The notes under the pieces: generated by a model | Told to the model about the DNA's origin: nothing | Databases searched by the model: none | What the model saw: only the letters and a program-made list of their open reading frames with translations | Shown: in pieces, positions 34,701 through 46,053 of the stretch | Layout of the letters: every line of letters starts with the position of its first letter | Position numbering within the stretch: the first letter of the stretch is position 1 | Position numbers and translations under genes: made by a program | Origin: Pochonia chlamydosporia 170 | Lineage: Eukaryota; Ascomycota; Sordariomycetes; Hypocreales; Clavicipitaceae | Reading direction: 5' to 3' | Assembly (NCBI RefSeq): GCF_001653235.2 | Contig: NC_035795.1 | Location: 2,797,001-2,861,000 of the forward strand | Length of the DNA: 64,000 bases

Positions 34701-36694
34701 GGAGAAATGAGTGATCCAGCACTTCTTGGATTGAAAATGAACGTGAACGAACTGAATTGAATGTGAAGATGCCGAGGAAGAAGTCTTAGATGTACACGAC
34801 ATGTCGCTAGATTTAAATGATACGCTGGGGCATTTCTTTCGTAGTACATCCAACACATTCTTAGCTCTTCTTGGCGTGTTATGCACAATTCGGTGACAGA
34901 CTCCTCAAGATCATGGAAGGCAGTATGAGCAAGGCGCGCGAGCGTCCCGCCCTGGGCTTGGCGTTACAGAACATGAGCCTTGAATCACACGTTCATGCTG
35001 ATATGTTCCTTCTTGCATGGCATTTGAGGTAATTTTTCAACTTTAAGCTAAACTACCGTGCTATTTGGTTTCAGACATATAGTATCCATCTGAAGAAGAT
35101 CATGCATACTGAGTTCAGAGCAATATGTTGTGTGCTATGACTGGGAGGGCGGACCCGTATTCGTCCTCATCTGCATGCACGTCTTGCCACAATCCAATAC
35201 CTGCCACCGTATGGCTTGAACACGCCTGATATGAGTCGTTCGCCATACGGAAGAGCTGTTAGACGGATTCAGGATCCTTTTAGTAACCAATGCGGCCCCT
35301 TTCTTGGGGAGAGTAGAGGTGGAGTTGTGCCTACGATAACACGACTCGGCCTGCTGACTCATAAGTACCTGTCATCTGTAGTATGTTGGGACAAGACCAT
35401 GACAAAGTTGTCGTGTTGGTCGTCTTCTTTCCATAGGAACAAGTGGGGAGAATAAGCTGTCTGACTTTGCACTTAATATATCCAGGTTTCAAGTGAATGG
35501 GGCCATGAACGTAAATGAGTCCGCCTTGCTCCCATAAAGCTTATGATCTGCAAGCAGCCCTGTGATCGACCTTCAAACGTCCGATGATCTACGGCGCACT
35601 TTATCTGGTACCAACGTTCTGCCACTTATCCTTGACGAAAATCATGCGTTCTTTATGAGGAGATGTACGATTGTTTGGGAACATCTATCACAGAGGCTGC
35701 GTAAACAGGTAAAACGCATGGCATTGAGACGAAATGACGTTTATAGAAAATAAAATTCCGTGTCGGGTCGTTAATTAGGAGTATTTGTGGGCAACTCGTC
35801 CTGTTCGACAAATATTCGACTGTTCACACCTACGCTGCCACTTCCATTTCCAACAATGACGTGCAACAGGATATTTGGGACGGCTATATCGCTGCAGACG
35901 TACATATAAATGCAGAAAGGTCTAGAACATGCAAAGTCTGATCACTCTATTAAGCTGGAAAGGAAACGAATACAATGGGCCTACGTTTCGAGACCCCGTG
36001 GGTAAAGATCCTCATTCCAGAGACGCATCTGGAATACTTCTCACCTTAAGACTAAAGGAGCTAGAAAATCCCCCCTTGCACTCGAGTTACTAGTAACAAG
36101 CTCCAACTTCGTTGGTAATACTGCCTGTTTATTTAGTTTCTTCGCAGACGCTATGGACAGCAAAGCATGGCGCCGGATAGTTGATCCGTAAGAGTTGTTG
36201 TAATTCTTTTTTTTAGGCCTATAGCGGATGACGTGTTGGCAACTCCTACCCGCGACTCGTTTATGGAAATATAAGTCCGGGTATGGGATATCTGGCTGGT
36301 GCTGCTATGATGGCTTCAATTGTAGTTATTATAGGTGCTTTTTATTATTATAAGTAGACATTGGCTACAACTTATTATACTATTGTTTTTAGCTGTACTT
36401 ACTCTAGTATCAACGCAGCTAACTATGAGTCTCATAACTTAGGCTGGCAGTATCCGTTTATGAGGCGAGTAATATTTCTGCCAGCATGAAAGCCAAGACC
36501 AAAGAATAAAATGAGTGCTTGAACGCCAAGTCTATGCGGCATTGAGCCGGAATGGGTCCAGAAGACGGAATGATCGTTCTGACTCTGACCACGTAGAAGA
36601 AATAAAAGATGGTGTACTGCCGTGTAGATGCATGAATTCATAATGCTAGCCCAACAGCAAACGCTCTTTCATTTACATCTGCACAAATTTCAAC
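34701..36694. other. Long divergent intergenic region
   Basis: About 2 kb between the protease and the deiminase, transcribed away from each other. No gene is supported; frames of 60-80 codons are random. It should contain both promoters. Confidence 0.5.
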
Positions 36695-38575
36695 ATGCAC
36701 GTTGCCATTGCGGTAGCTCTCGCTTTGCCTCTCGTTGGGGCTCTTCCTCAACGCGCTCCAAACGAGATACGCCAGGAAAACTCAGCTCCATTTAAAGCTG
36801 ACCTCAGAGTCGATACCAATCGCGATGGCCGTGTCGATGTCGATGGGTCTACCGACGTCAATGGCAAAGATGCCTGGTCCGAAACGTCTGGTGCTATCTT
36901 CCTCCCCAACATAGGAAGTGCCGATCGTCATTGCTCCAAAGGCTACAATAACGCTGATTGCAATGATGCTTCCACAAATGAACAATGGGCACCAAAATTC
37001 ATGGCCATAATGCGTACAGTGCCCATCGCCAATCTTAGCGACTCGGCAGTCGGCACTATCTCCATACAGGATCCCAAAGCTCGGGCCAAAGTTCGCATCT
37101 TTCTTGACTCTCCAGAGATGGTTGATAACCCGCCGTCAATTGACTTTGGGGACCTGACAGATCTGAAGCCGCACCCGCCTGTCGAGAGCTTGCGTCATGT
37201 ATACATGGAGAACGACACGCCTATCCCTGCGGCCAAGTTACGAAATGGTTTGACCCTGGGAATTGACGGACGCGATACTAGGCGCCCTGACTGGGATGGA
37301 AAAGTTACTGTCGAGTTTAAGGTGACGGACGGAAGCTCCAGTTCCACCGATAAGGTGATGCTGCGTGTTGCTCCCGTTTTGACTCACCATCATCTCCAGC
37401 CCGTTGAGAAAGTATTCACCACGAAGAAATCATTCGATGGCAAGTTAGCAGAGGAGCAAGAAGCTCTCATTAAGCCTATCGAAGACGGCATTCAAAGGAA
37501 TATGCAAAAGGCTGGAATCAAGCAGCCGCTCGAGCACCTCAATATCCAGTACACCTGGGCCCAAGACGTTATGGAACCAGGATACGCAAGCATGCCCGGA
37601 CCCGAGGGGCCCATCACCATGCGCATCAATGTGTATGGAGTACCTGTCACTGATAACAGAGGCGGCGATCTAGTTGAAAAATTGATATTCACTGATCTAC
37701 GACAGGATGGAGTCAGCGCCTTCCGCCCTGCTCCGTCCACGGCGATTCGCCATGGCACGCTTGAAGCCGGAGGAAACATCGAATCCATTCCGCCCTATGA
37801 GTTAAACGGCAAGAAGTACCCTGCTGGAAGAATTGTCATTGGCGGCACCGATGCTCAGAAACCAGAGGCGCTGTCCTACTTCAAGGCCCAGGAAGCTCAG
37901 GACCCTATCCTGCTTGACTCTACCTGGCTTTATGTAAAGCATGTGGACGAGATGGTTGGCTTTTTACCCGCCAAGACTGAGCGCTCTTGGCGCATTGTCA
38001 TCGTAGATCCGATGATGGGATACGACGCGCTGGCGAAGCTTGACAAAGAGGGCCACGGAGACGTAAAGCTCACCAGCAATCCCAAAGCACAGAATGAGAC
38101 AGGTCTGCCAACGGTCCGCGAATTCCTAGCCGATCCTCAAACTCGGGAGGCCGCCACTCATAGCACCAAGATTATGGAGCAGAATCTGCAGACTCTTAAA
38201 AAAGAAACCGGTGTTACAGACGCAGACATTGTCCGCGTCCCTGCAGTTATTGCATCTATGAGCGCATTAAAGAAGTATTTGCACGCTAGGGACCCGTACG
38301 GATCTAATAATAATGGCAATGATCTCTTGCCCTTGAACTCGGCCTTCCCCAGTCAAGTCAATGGCGTGCCACTCTCGGACTCGGTTTTTATCGCACCTAA
38401 GCCCTGGGGCCCTGTTGTTAATAATGAGGACGTCATCCAAAAGCTGACGGCAGAAGCGTACTCTAAAGCCGGCTTTGAGGTGGACTTTATTGATGAATGG
38501 GATCTGCACCTGGCTAGCGGAGACTTGCACTGCTTTACAAATACATACCGCAGCATGTCGGCAAAGTGGTGGTAG
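36695..38575 (+). CDS. Secreted protein-arginine deiminase
   Basis: A 626-aa single-exon protein of the protein-arginine deiminase (PAD) family, which converts peptidyl-arginine to citrulline. It starts with a signal peptide (MHVAIAVALALPLVGALP), so it acts outside the cell. Expected catalytic residues are all present: Asp291 in AQDVMEPGY, His416 and Asp418 in WLYVKHVDEM, and Cys613 in GDLHCFTNT close to the C-terminus. The middle (about 100-225) corresponds to the PAD immunoglobulin-like part. Residues 40-51 (DTNRDGRVDVDG) form an EF-hand/dockerin-like calcium-binding loop not usual in animal PADs. Length is close to the vertebrate enzymes (about 660). Animal PADs require calcium; calcium dependence here is inference. 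Confidence 0.93.
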   Translation: MHVAIAVALALPLVGALPQRAPNEIRQENSAPFKADLRVDTNRDGRVDVDGSTDVNGKDAWSETSGAIFLPNIGSADRHCSKGYNNADCNDASTNEQWAPKFMAIMRTVPIANLSDSAVGTISIQDPKARAKVRIFLDSPEMVDNPPSIDFGDLTDLKPHPPVESLRHVYMENDTPIPAAKLRNGLTLGIDGRDTRRPDWDGKVTVEFKVTDGSSSSTDKVMLRVAPVLTHHHLQPVEKVFTTKKSFDGKLAEEQEALIKPIEDGIQRNMQKAGIKQPLEHLNIQYTWAQDVMEPGYASMPGPEGPITMRINVYGVPVTDNRGGDLVEKLIFTDLRQDGVSAFRPAPSTAIRHGTLEAGGNIESIPPYELNGKKYPAGRIVIGGTDAQKPEALSYFKAQEAQDPILLDSTWLYVKHVDEMVGFLPAKTERSWRIVIVDPMMGYDALAKLDKEGHGDVKLTSNPKAQNETGLPTVREFLADPQTREAATHSTKIMEQNLQTLKKETGVTDADIVRVPAVIASMSALKKYLHARDPYGSNNNGNDLLPLNSAFPSQVNGVPLSDSVFIAPKPWGPVVNNEDVIQKLTAEAYSKAGFEVDFIDEWDLHLASGDLHCFTNTYRSMSAKWW

Positions 38576-39244
38576 GTCGGCATGAGTGTCAATAAGCATG
38601 CTATTTGTTATGATAATAAGCAAACAGCCACATCACCCAAGACCGGATGCGGTCGGAGACGGTGATTTTTGGCATGCTAGGATGTGGCACCCAGGCCCTG
38701 AGAGTTTGGATATTCTTGGTCGGACCTGCTTGGGTGTTTGACTGAAAGGTTTACCAACGGCTAAGTGTGAACATTGTAGCCAGGGAAAGTCGCATTGATA
38801 GGTATCTAGGTGGAAACTGGATATTAAGCGAGACAAGCCTGGTTATGAACTTTAGACCGATTGGACCGATCTACCTCTATCCTATTAGAATTTCGCTAGG
38901 GTTATGTTCATTACGGACGCTTATTCAGGCATGGTGTTGCTGTACTTTATGAGGACTCAAGGAAAAGCGGATGAAACCAAGTTGGCTCTTCGGGATTTTG
39001 TCTATAGGATAAGGAGGACTCTATGGTTATGAGACCAAGATCATCCGGTTAGATGGGGAGCTCTTTAAACACAAGAAAATCGCAAAGGTTCTGCGTATAG
39101 AAGGAATCTCTAGTATAAAAAGGTAGAATTTGCCTTTGCTTTATGTTATTTACAGAGAAGTAACCTAAACAAAGCTAGCTAACCCATCATACTGCTTAGC
39201 AATCTTATATATCTACTACCAAAGTTGCGTTAATAGTTTCAAAG
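38576..39244. other. Intergenic
   Basis: Holds the 3' flank of the deiminase gene; no gene recognised. Confidence 0.45.
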
Positions 39245-39737
39245 ATGCCAAAGCCGACCGCACCTCCCGCCCTCACCGATACATTCGGGCGCAAAGGCCG
39301 TTCGAAGTCCATGTATATCTCAGGGGCTTATGGTATTATTAGCGTTTTTGTATGTGTTATTTAATTATTACATAGCTATTCAGCTTATTCGTCCCCGCGG
39401 TTGAATACTCTCAAAGGGAGCATCTCGAGCTTGTCATCCACCGGCTAACGATGACGCATCTGTTCGACGGCTTTGGACAGAACTGGCTTCCATCACGCGA
39501 GTCTACACCGCAGCGTGAAGTTCGGTGGTAAAATATGGCAGAGATTTCGCCTTTTTACTAATCATGTTTTACTTAGCTCACTAGCTGCTCATCAACAGGC
39601 ATTTAAAAGCCTTTGAACGAGTAATTCTCAAGAATGTCTGGCCAACCCTAAGCATTTATATCTTCCTTCTGGTCATATTGTCACCTCGCAGCGGAGATTC
39701 GCCATTATTCATACGCCAAAGGATTGCCCGTGAGTAG
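39245..39737 (+). CDS. Possible small two-helix membrane protein or relic
   Basis: Three blocks read like one small protein of about 131 aa: 39245-39349, 39376-39527 and 39599-39737. The second junction uses a normal 71-bp intron (GTAAAA..CAG) and keeps the frame. The first would need an intron of only 26 nt (GTATGT..TAG), shorter than fungal introns normally are, so either the splice is unusual or the gene is decayed. Two hydrophobic segments are seen (around residues 28-46, and the VWPTLSIYIFLLVILSP segment near 105), and between them a hydrophilic, well-formed stretch (HLELVIHRLTMTHLFDGFGQNW). A donor-like GTGAGT at 39730 could extend it further. I do not recognise the family. Confidence 0.35.
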
Positions 39738-40622
39738 AGCCACATTTGGCAACTCCATCATCGGTAATGAGGGGACCAGAACACGCTCTTGATTATGAAT
39801 GATGGCGTAGGCTTATTTATGTTTCTCCATACGGGTCAAGTTCTTCCACACGGATTCAACCACCAATTTGTATTAAAAGAACACTGGTGCCGTAGTTGCG
39901 TGTGCCGACCCTTAATATCCTTGTCGAGTAGCCCAACATGGCAACTGATGAGACGAAATACAAGGTCCGTGCCACCAACAAGCGAAAGCGTTGAAGATGT
40001 TTACACTAGCCAGCAATTGGGGAACATCCTCATCAGTCATAGAAGCGCCGCACGGCTTGTTTCGTGACCTTACATCTCAACTGTCCGAGTTGCATTGACG
40101 GTCGCAGAATCGCGCTGGGCATAAATTGGATTTCAAGCACCATAAAATTCTATCAAAACAGATAATCTATGAGGCGCGGCACTGCATCTCTTTTAAGTAA
40201 TTGATGCCTGCAAGTGGAGCCAACTTCAATAATTCTTCTGCCTAATTTCCCCCTTTTCTTCCAGACATGTCAGTTTCAGGCACCCAAGATTACCGCAATA
40301 ATTAAGCGAAATACCATAAAATTGCACTAAAAAACGGTAGAAGGCGAAGTATTTTCCACACGCGAACACATGACGTCCACCAGTCCGCGGGTGTGAACAA
40401 TGCACCACCTCAATCGTGGTTTGACTTCAGCTACTTAACAGAGTGGTTGAGCTTGACGCGTCGTCACCGTTTTAAACGTTTAAAGGGAAGGCCCAGGGGA
40501 ATTTAATTAAGCCGTTGCTGGCAAGGACCAAAAAGGCGGGAGTTGCTGTTACGCTTCCTTTAGAACACAGAGGCGCTCTCTGGTAATCCGGCTCGTCTAC
40601 CTGGCAACTACTCCGTACAGCC
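39738..40622. other. Intergenic
   Basis: A 92-codon frame (39789-40067) may be a shifted remainder of the small gene upstream; otherwise nothing is recognised. The final part is the promoter of the NIPA-type gene. Confidence 0.45.
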
Positions 40623-42009
40623 ATGAACAAAGACATGTACGTATACCTCTCGTTGGTTGCACTTAATGACAATTTCTTTGCTAACAGTCTTCTGAAGTTA
40701 TATTTGCCTAATTCTGGCAACCATTTCCGCCGCTGCGATCGGTAAGCCATTCTTCCTTGTCCTATGACGCACCTACTGACCATGATACTTAGGAACGAGT
40801 TTCGTCATTACGAGGAAGGTAAGTTGACCATTGCAAGTCACCTAGCTACTGACTGAGGTGTACCCAACGTCTCTCGCCATACAATTTACTAACAAGATGA
40901 CCTAGGGCTTGATTGATGCACAAAAGAACCAAGGCTTCAATGGAGACGGTTTTGAATATCTCAAGAACCCCTTGTGGTGGCTTGGAATATGTTCATGTAG
41001 GTATCCCACCTGCAAAGCTTGAGCCCTACTAACTCATCTCACAGTGGTACTCGGGGAAATTTGTAACTTTGCAGCATATGCCTTTGCCCCAGCCCTTCTG
41101 GTTACACCCCTCGGAGCCTTGAGTGTGATATTCGGTGCTGTCATGGGCTCGTTTCTGTTGAATGAAAAGCTAGGCCCTGTCGGCAGATCAGGCATTGCGC
41201 TTTGTCTTCTCGGCGCAGTTCTTGTCATCATTCATGCACCTGCAGAGCAACCCGTTGAGACGATTGATCAGATTCTCGAGTACGCCTTGCAGCCAGGTAT
41301 GTTGTGAGCCTCAGTCGAACATGCTTTCATCAGCTAATATATGGTAGGGTTTCTATTGTATGCTACAGCCGTGTTTGCCGCCGTTGCCTTCTTGGTATAC
41401 AAAGTTGCACCACTATACGGCAAGAAGACAGCAGTAGTCTACCTGTCCATCTGCTCACTCGCGGGATCAATATCCATCATGGGCATTAAGGCGCTTGGCA
41501 TTGCGTTAAAGCTTACCTTCTCCGGTAACAACCAGTTCACGCATCCGTCTACATACGCCTTTCTACTTCTTTCTGCGGGGTGTATCGTCGTCCAGATGAA
41601 CTACTTTAACAAAGCGCTGGCAGCCTTTCCGGCTAATATGTACGTGTCCCTTGCTCTTGGTCGGTCTGACGATGACTGACAACAAAATCACAGAGTCAAT
41701 CCCTTGTATTATGTTGGATTTACGACCGCTACGCTCTCTGCATCTCTCATTCTGTACGGAGGTCTAAGCATCAAGGATACAGTCACAAATCTGTCCCTGC
41801 TATTGGGTTTGCTAATCACCTTCTTCGGGGTCATTATACTTAACATTTCACAACGAGATCCTGCTATACGAAACGCAGTAAGCCGTGGGAGCTTCGAAAG
41901 GATTCCTTTTCAAAGTCTATCGAATGGGAGTGCCACGTCTTTGGGTAGCAATTATTACTACCCCAGACACGACGACGAGCAGCATCGGGGAGTTGGCACA
42001 ATTGCATAG
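40623..42009 (+). CDS. NIPA-type magnesium transporter
   Basis: Seven exons: 40623-40636, 40698-40741, 40793-40818, 40906-40996, 41045-41296, 41348-41639 and 41694-42009. All six introns are GT..AG and the joined frame is open for 344 aa. The N-terminus after splicing carries IGTSFVITRKGL, the start of the NIPA family; then follow GEICNFAAYAFAPALLVTPLGALSV, SFLLNEKLGPVGRSGI, FPANIVNPLYYVGFTT and a final membrane helix LLLGLLITFFGVIILN. About nine membrane segments are present. NIPA proteins move magnesium across membranes. The tiny first exon (14 nt) and third exon (26 nt) are typical of this family in fungi and easily missed. The hydrophilic tail of about 50 residues is specific. Confidence 0.92.
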
Positions 42010-42154
42010 AGGCAAATGCGAAATAGCGTCGCAGAATAACAATATTTCATCTTTCAAGGAAAAGTGTACAATGTGTTCTCATCTACAAGTCCATGCGGCA
42101 AAGTTCTCTTCATCCACTCAGCCCACGTCCTTCGTACTATATATTGGTCATGTG

Positions 42155-42904
42155 TCAAGGCCAGCCACCATTTACTTCAACCATCTGCCCTGTTATCGCT
42201 GAGGAGGATTTTCCCAACAAAAACACGATTGCTTCGGTAACCTCTTCAGGCTCTACTATCGACTTCAGAGCCCCCTTGTACGCTGCCGCAACAGGTGCAG
42301 TATCCATGGTCCCCTGAATCATCGGCGTATTCACAGCCCCTGGAGCAACGCAGTTCACTCTTAGACCAGCCGACGCCCAAGATTGAGCAAAGCAGCGAGT
42401 CAATCCCAGTACTGCATGTTTGCTGGCGACATATCCTGCAAGACCAGGGATGCCCCGTACGGAAGCCATCGAACCTACGTTGACGATACTTGCAATGCTG
42501 TCGACCTCCCCAGGAACGCGCGACGACTTGACCAACTGGTGAAACTCGGTATTGACATTCCATGTACCAGCAACATTGACATCCCAGAGCTGGCAAAGAT
42601 TCTCGTCCCCCGCTTCCGATGTTTCAGTAGGGCGCAGGATCGCCGCACAATGGACAAGCCCGGCGATTTGTACGTTATTCTGGGCGGCAATTCGGTCAAA
42701 CACAGCTTTGACATCCTTCCTCGATGATATGTTGACCTTGGGGTAGCTCTGCTGTTGACCGGCTAGGCCGTTGTGTGTTGGTATTTTGCTGGAGATGTCT
42801 AGGACGTGCACTTGTGCAGATAGCTCTAGCAGTTTTCTAACTGTGCTTTTGCCGATACCAGATGCACCTCCTGTGACGATGAATGCTTTGCCGAGAAGAC
42901 TCAT
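42155..42904 (-). CDS. Short-chain dehydrogenase/reductase
   Basis: A 249-aa single-exon classical SDR. TGGASGIG at residues 11-18 binds the nucleotide, and Asp36 after the second strand (HVLDIS) favours NAD(H). The catalytic set is Ser145 (NVGSMAS), Tyr158 and Lys162 (YVASK), with NVAGTW supplying the structural asparagine. The C-terminal VNGGWP is typical of the family. It oxidises or reduces an alcohol or carbonyl group on an unknown substrate. It is convergent with the NIPA-type gene, with 145 bp between stop codons. The start at 42904 is the only ATG before the Rossmann motif. No cluster partner lies next to it; the monooxygenase 3 kb away is separated by empty DNA. Confidence 0.92.
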   Translation of the reverse strand: MSLLGKAFIVTGGASGIGKSTVRKLLELSAQVHVLDISSKIPTHNGLAGQQQSYPKVNISSRKDVKAVFDRIAAQNNVQIAGLVHCAAILRPTETSEAGDENLCQLWDVNVAGTWNVNTEFHQLVKSSRVPGEVDSIASIVNVGSMASVRGIPGLAGYVASKHAVLGLTRCFAQSWASAGLRVNCVAPGAVNTPMIQGTMDTAPVAAAYKGALKSIVEPEEVTEAIVFLLGKSSSAITGQMVEVNGGWP

Positions 42905-45900
42905 GTTGTGGATTGGGAGGAACGTAAGTTCAAAGGAGGGTGGTTCAATGGCGAGATATTGTGTGACCGTGGTTGACTCTTCTATTTCGGGGTGTAAAGC
43001 TGGTTATCTTATATAAATAAAATTGTCTTGACAAATTAGTTGCCATCATTCATGGGCAATGTTTGCTCCCTGAAATTTGCGTGCCATTTTGGCCACAAAC
43101 AAGGAACCAACTTGGCGACAAGGTTGGACAACATACAATTACTTTCCGAATACGAATTCGAAGCAAGGTATTCTGACCTAGTCTGGATATATGGACTGCT
43201 TTGATCACGGCAGTCTCATGGAAATCCCTAAACTCCGTTATGGGGTATGCACCCCAGATTTCTTGAGCCGTGTATTCCGCGCATTCCGCGGGAATTCAAA
43301 CGCCATCCCCACCAACAGTTAAATAGTGACGTTTTGACTACACCGCAAACAATGGGCTATCCGTGCACAACATAAAAAGCTACGGTCGAAAGGAAGTTAT
43401 TTGAAATCGTAATGCTTAGCTAGCATATGTCGGCTATGAACCAGACCGTCGCATGCTAACTACCTTACATGAGCCATGGAATACTTTCCCTATAGCCTTG
43501 TACGCTTCAGACTTGCCGGTCTTTTCGAACAAGTGACAAATCATCATTATGCTACGACTTTTGGCTAACTTCGTTGCGAGGAAACTGTCACAGATGTCAC
43601 AAAACCGCAGCACCGGAAACAGAGTGGGTTGGTAGCATTAAGGTGGCCTTGCTGGGCTTCTTCACAATTCGCCGTTGACACGATTTTACGTTTAGAAATG
43701 AGCATCTTCAAACCGTATATTTGTCTGGAACACAGGTTTACACAAGTTTTATGGGCTATAAATGACTGTTCCATATCGCTTTCCAAGATAAGCTACTAAA
43801 ACAGCATTTGACGACCTGCAATGGCCGTACTCAATATTCCCTTCACCCCCAGGCACGTCGTCAAGTGCTACCACACACCCTTAGAGGTAATGACTTACTC
43901 ATTAGTCTGCCTCTGTACTGAAACTACCTGTAAAGCCGCCCTTAAAACCTATAGTCGGTTTCTGTCCAACGCCATCGATGCTTGGCCAAGTGACCGTAAA
44001 TCATGATCCGTGTGCAAATGAGGCCGAGTCAAGCTCCTTGGAGTCAAGCTCAGAGATTCCGTCAGTGGTACCGGCCACTTGCTCTTCCATAGAAACGCCA
44101 ACGTCTTGCCACTCCGTGTGATGATCCTACATACCCTACGGAGCTAAGCCTAGCTTTTCACACGCTCTAGTATTTGCATCTCGAATGAAATTGTCACTGT
44201 AACCCCAAGGCAAGGGAACTGGCGCAGGGTCATCGAAACGATTTCATTCGAACCGCAACCAATTCCCTGGTCTTGGGGTTATAGGGACACCTTCAATCGA
44301 GCTGCAAGATCTAGAACGAGTACAAAGTCTGCCAGTTCAGTGTGGACGTATAGTAGTGCTCTTTCTCCGCAGGACGGTTTGCGGCTTTTATGTGGTGTGC
44401 AAAGAGAACTAACGTCCTCTCTGTCTGCCGCGGAAGAAACAAATTGTCAGCTAAACGCATAGACGCTCAATGTGGCTGTAGTGTTCCGGCATAGTCCTGC
44501 CAAAGTTCTGGAGCACATGCATGGCGCGAGCACCATGTGCTCCATCGTTCCTGTTGATTGTGCATTTTCCCTTATTTAGGGATATCGCATCCTTGATGAG
44601 CACTTGTATACAAGATACAAGTAGTTGGGCTGTCGTAACTGTCGAAGGCGCCAGTCAGAGCAACGACAAAAAGGGTCATATCGCGCGACACTTGAGACTT
44701 GAAACCGACCGGGATGGCCCTTTTTTCGCCCGAACTAAGGAGAATGGTTGCTATCCGGACGAGTCTGACATTGACGAGGAGACCGACGAGGAGACCCATC
44801 CACCAACGCAGTCGACCCGAAGGCGTCCCAAGGACAGCCAGATGAGCGGCCACCCACACTTACAACGCAAGAATGATCTTTAGGGAGTAAGGCGACAAGA
44901 CTGGGTGGTCTCTCCAACGCTACTTGTGCGTCTTTTCTGCGAGCTGGCTCCATTAGGATGTTCCTTGTAAAGGGAATCCTACGTGGCTCCTCGATGAAGG
45001 CTAGGTGCGGCGACATAGGTAGTCGTCGACTTATGCTTCTTTGCGGAGTCGTCGTTTAACGACATGCCGTCTCCGTCTACACTCTGTCGTCTTTGAACTT
45101 GTTCGCTCCATGGCTGATGGCGATGCGAAAAGTTACTACCTTTGGGAAACGAGATCCTCTTGATACGCGTCAAGGGAGTCAGCTGCACGCCGTACGATTG
45201 GGTGACATTGAGAGGAGGCAAAGACAAAGCACGAAATAATCTTTCGTATGGTGGCTGATGGAAAGCTAGCAAGCCCTACGTAGGAGTGGTCACTAGTTTA
45301 TATAATGAACTGACCGACGAGGGATTCCAGGCTCCGGAGTCGGAGTCCGGACGAAGCTTGACCAGGTCAGAGCGTGTTTTGTTTGATGCGGCATGGATGA
45401 AGTGGCTTCACAGAGGGCAAACAGGCAACAAACCATTACCCGTCTGTTATGAATGCAGGAGCTTTTATGGGGCACGGACTGCCTTCTTATCTGAGAGTTG
45501 TCATAGCACCCAATGTTTCTGTTGTCCACATTGCTTGATGTGACGCCGTTGTGTCATGGTTACGATACAACGGCCACTAGTTAAAATACTAAAATAGATG
45601 CAAACGCTATTCCATATGCGTCGATTGCAGGGCATGCGTTGTCAGCGGAGTACACCGTGCCCATCGCGGGATCGGAACAGGTCTTCTTTGTTCTTGTCCA
45701 CACGGGTAGATTTCCATGTCCCGTCTTGTCCGCTCGGAGCTCAGTAGTCAAAGTGGGAATGAATACCACGGCAAACGAATTCCTGTTCATGTGAAGTGGT
45801 GTTTTTGTTTGTAAGCTCAAAATGATCACGAGACTCACTGTATTCTATATCCAATCTGCCCCAGTAGTGAAGACGAGATGATAGCACAAATAGACCTGTA

Positions 45901-46053
45901 GAAGAAAGCCTTTGGCATCTTCCCAAAAGGCGTAGCTAGGCATAAAACTGTTTACTATTTCCGGTGAAAGCTTGGGCCCATATGTGTACCCCATTCTAAA
46001 TATCCGTTTGCAAAGGATATTGTAACTACGAGAAAACCATCCATTCCGTGCTC
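42905..46053. other. Long gene-free stretch
   Basis: About 3.1 kb with no gene I can support. Candidate frames (44521-44883 plus, 44735-45016 minus, 45286-45543 plus) have no motif, and overlapping frames are open on both strands. A set of interleaved inverted repeats lies at 44181-44280. The region may be relic DNA. Confidence 0.5.

Noticed and set aside
36432..36641. Minus frame upstream of the deiminase
   Set aside because: Short, no motif, and overlaps the expected promoter.
39789..40067. 92-codon frame downstream of the small membrane-protein candidate
   Set aside because: Could be joined through a donor at 39730, but the translation shows no continuation of the upstream fold; not supported as a gene.
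44521..45543. Short frames of 85-120 codons on both strands
   Set aside because: No recognisable domain and mutual overlap; could be relics but nothing supports a gene.
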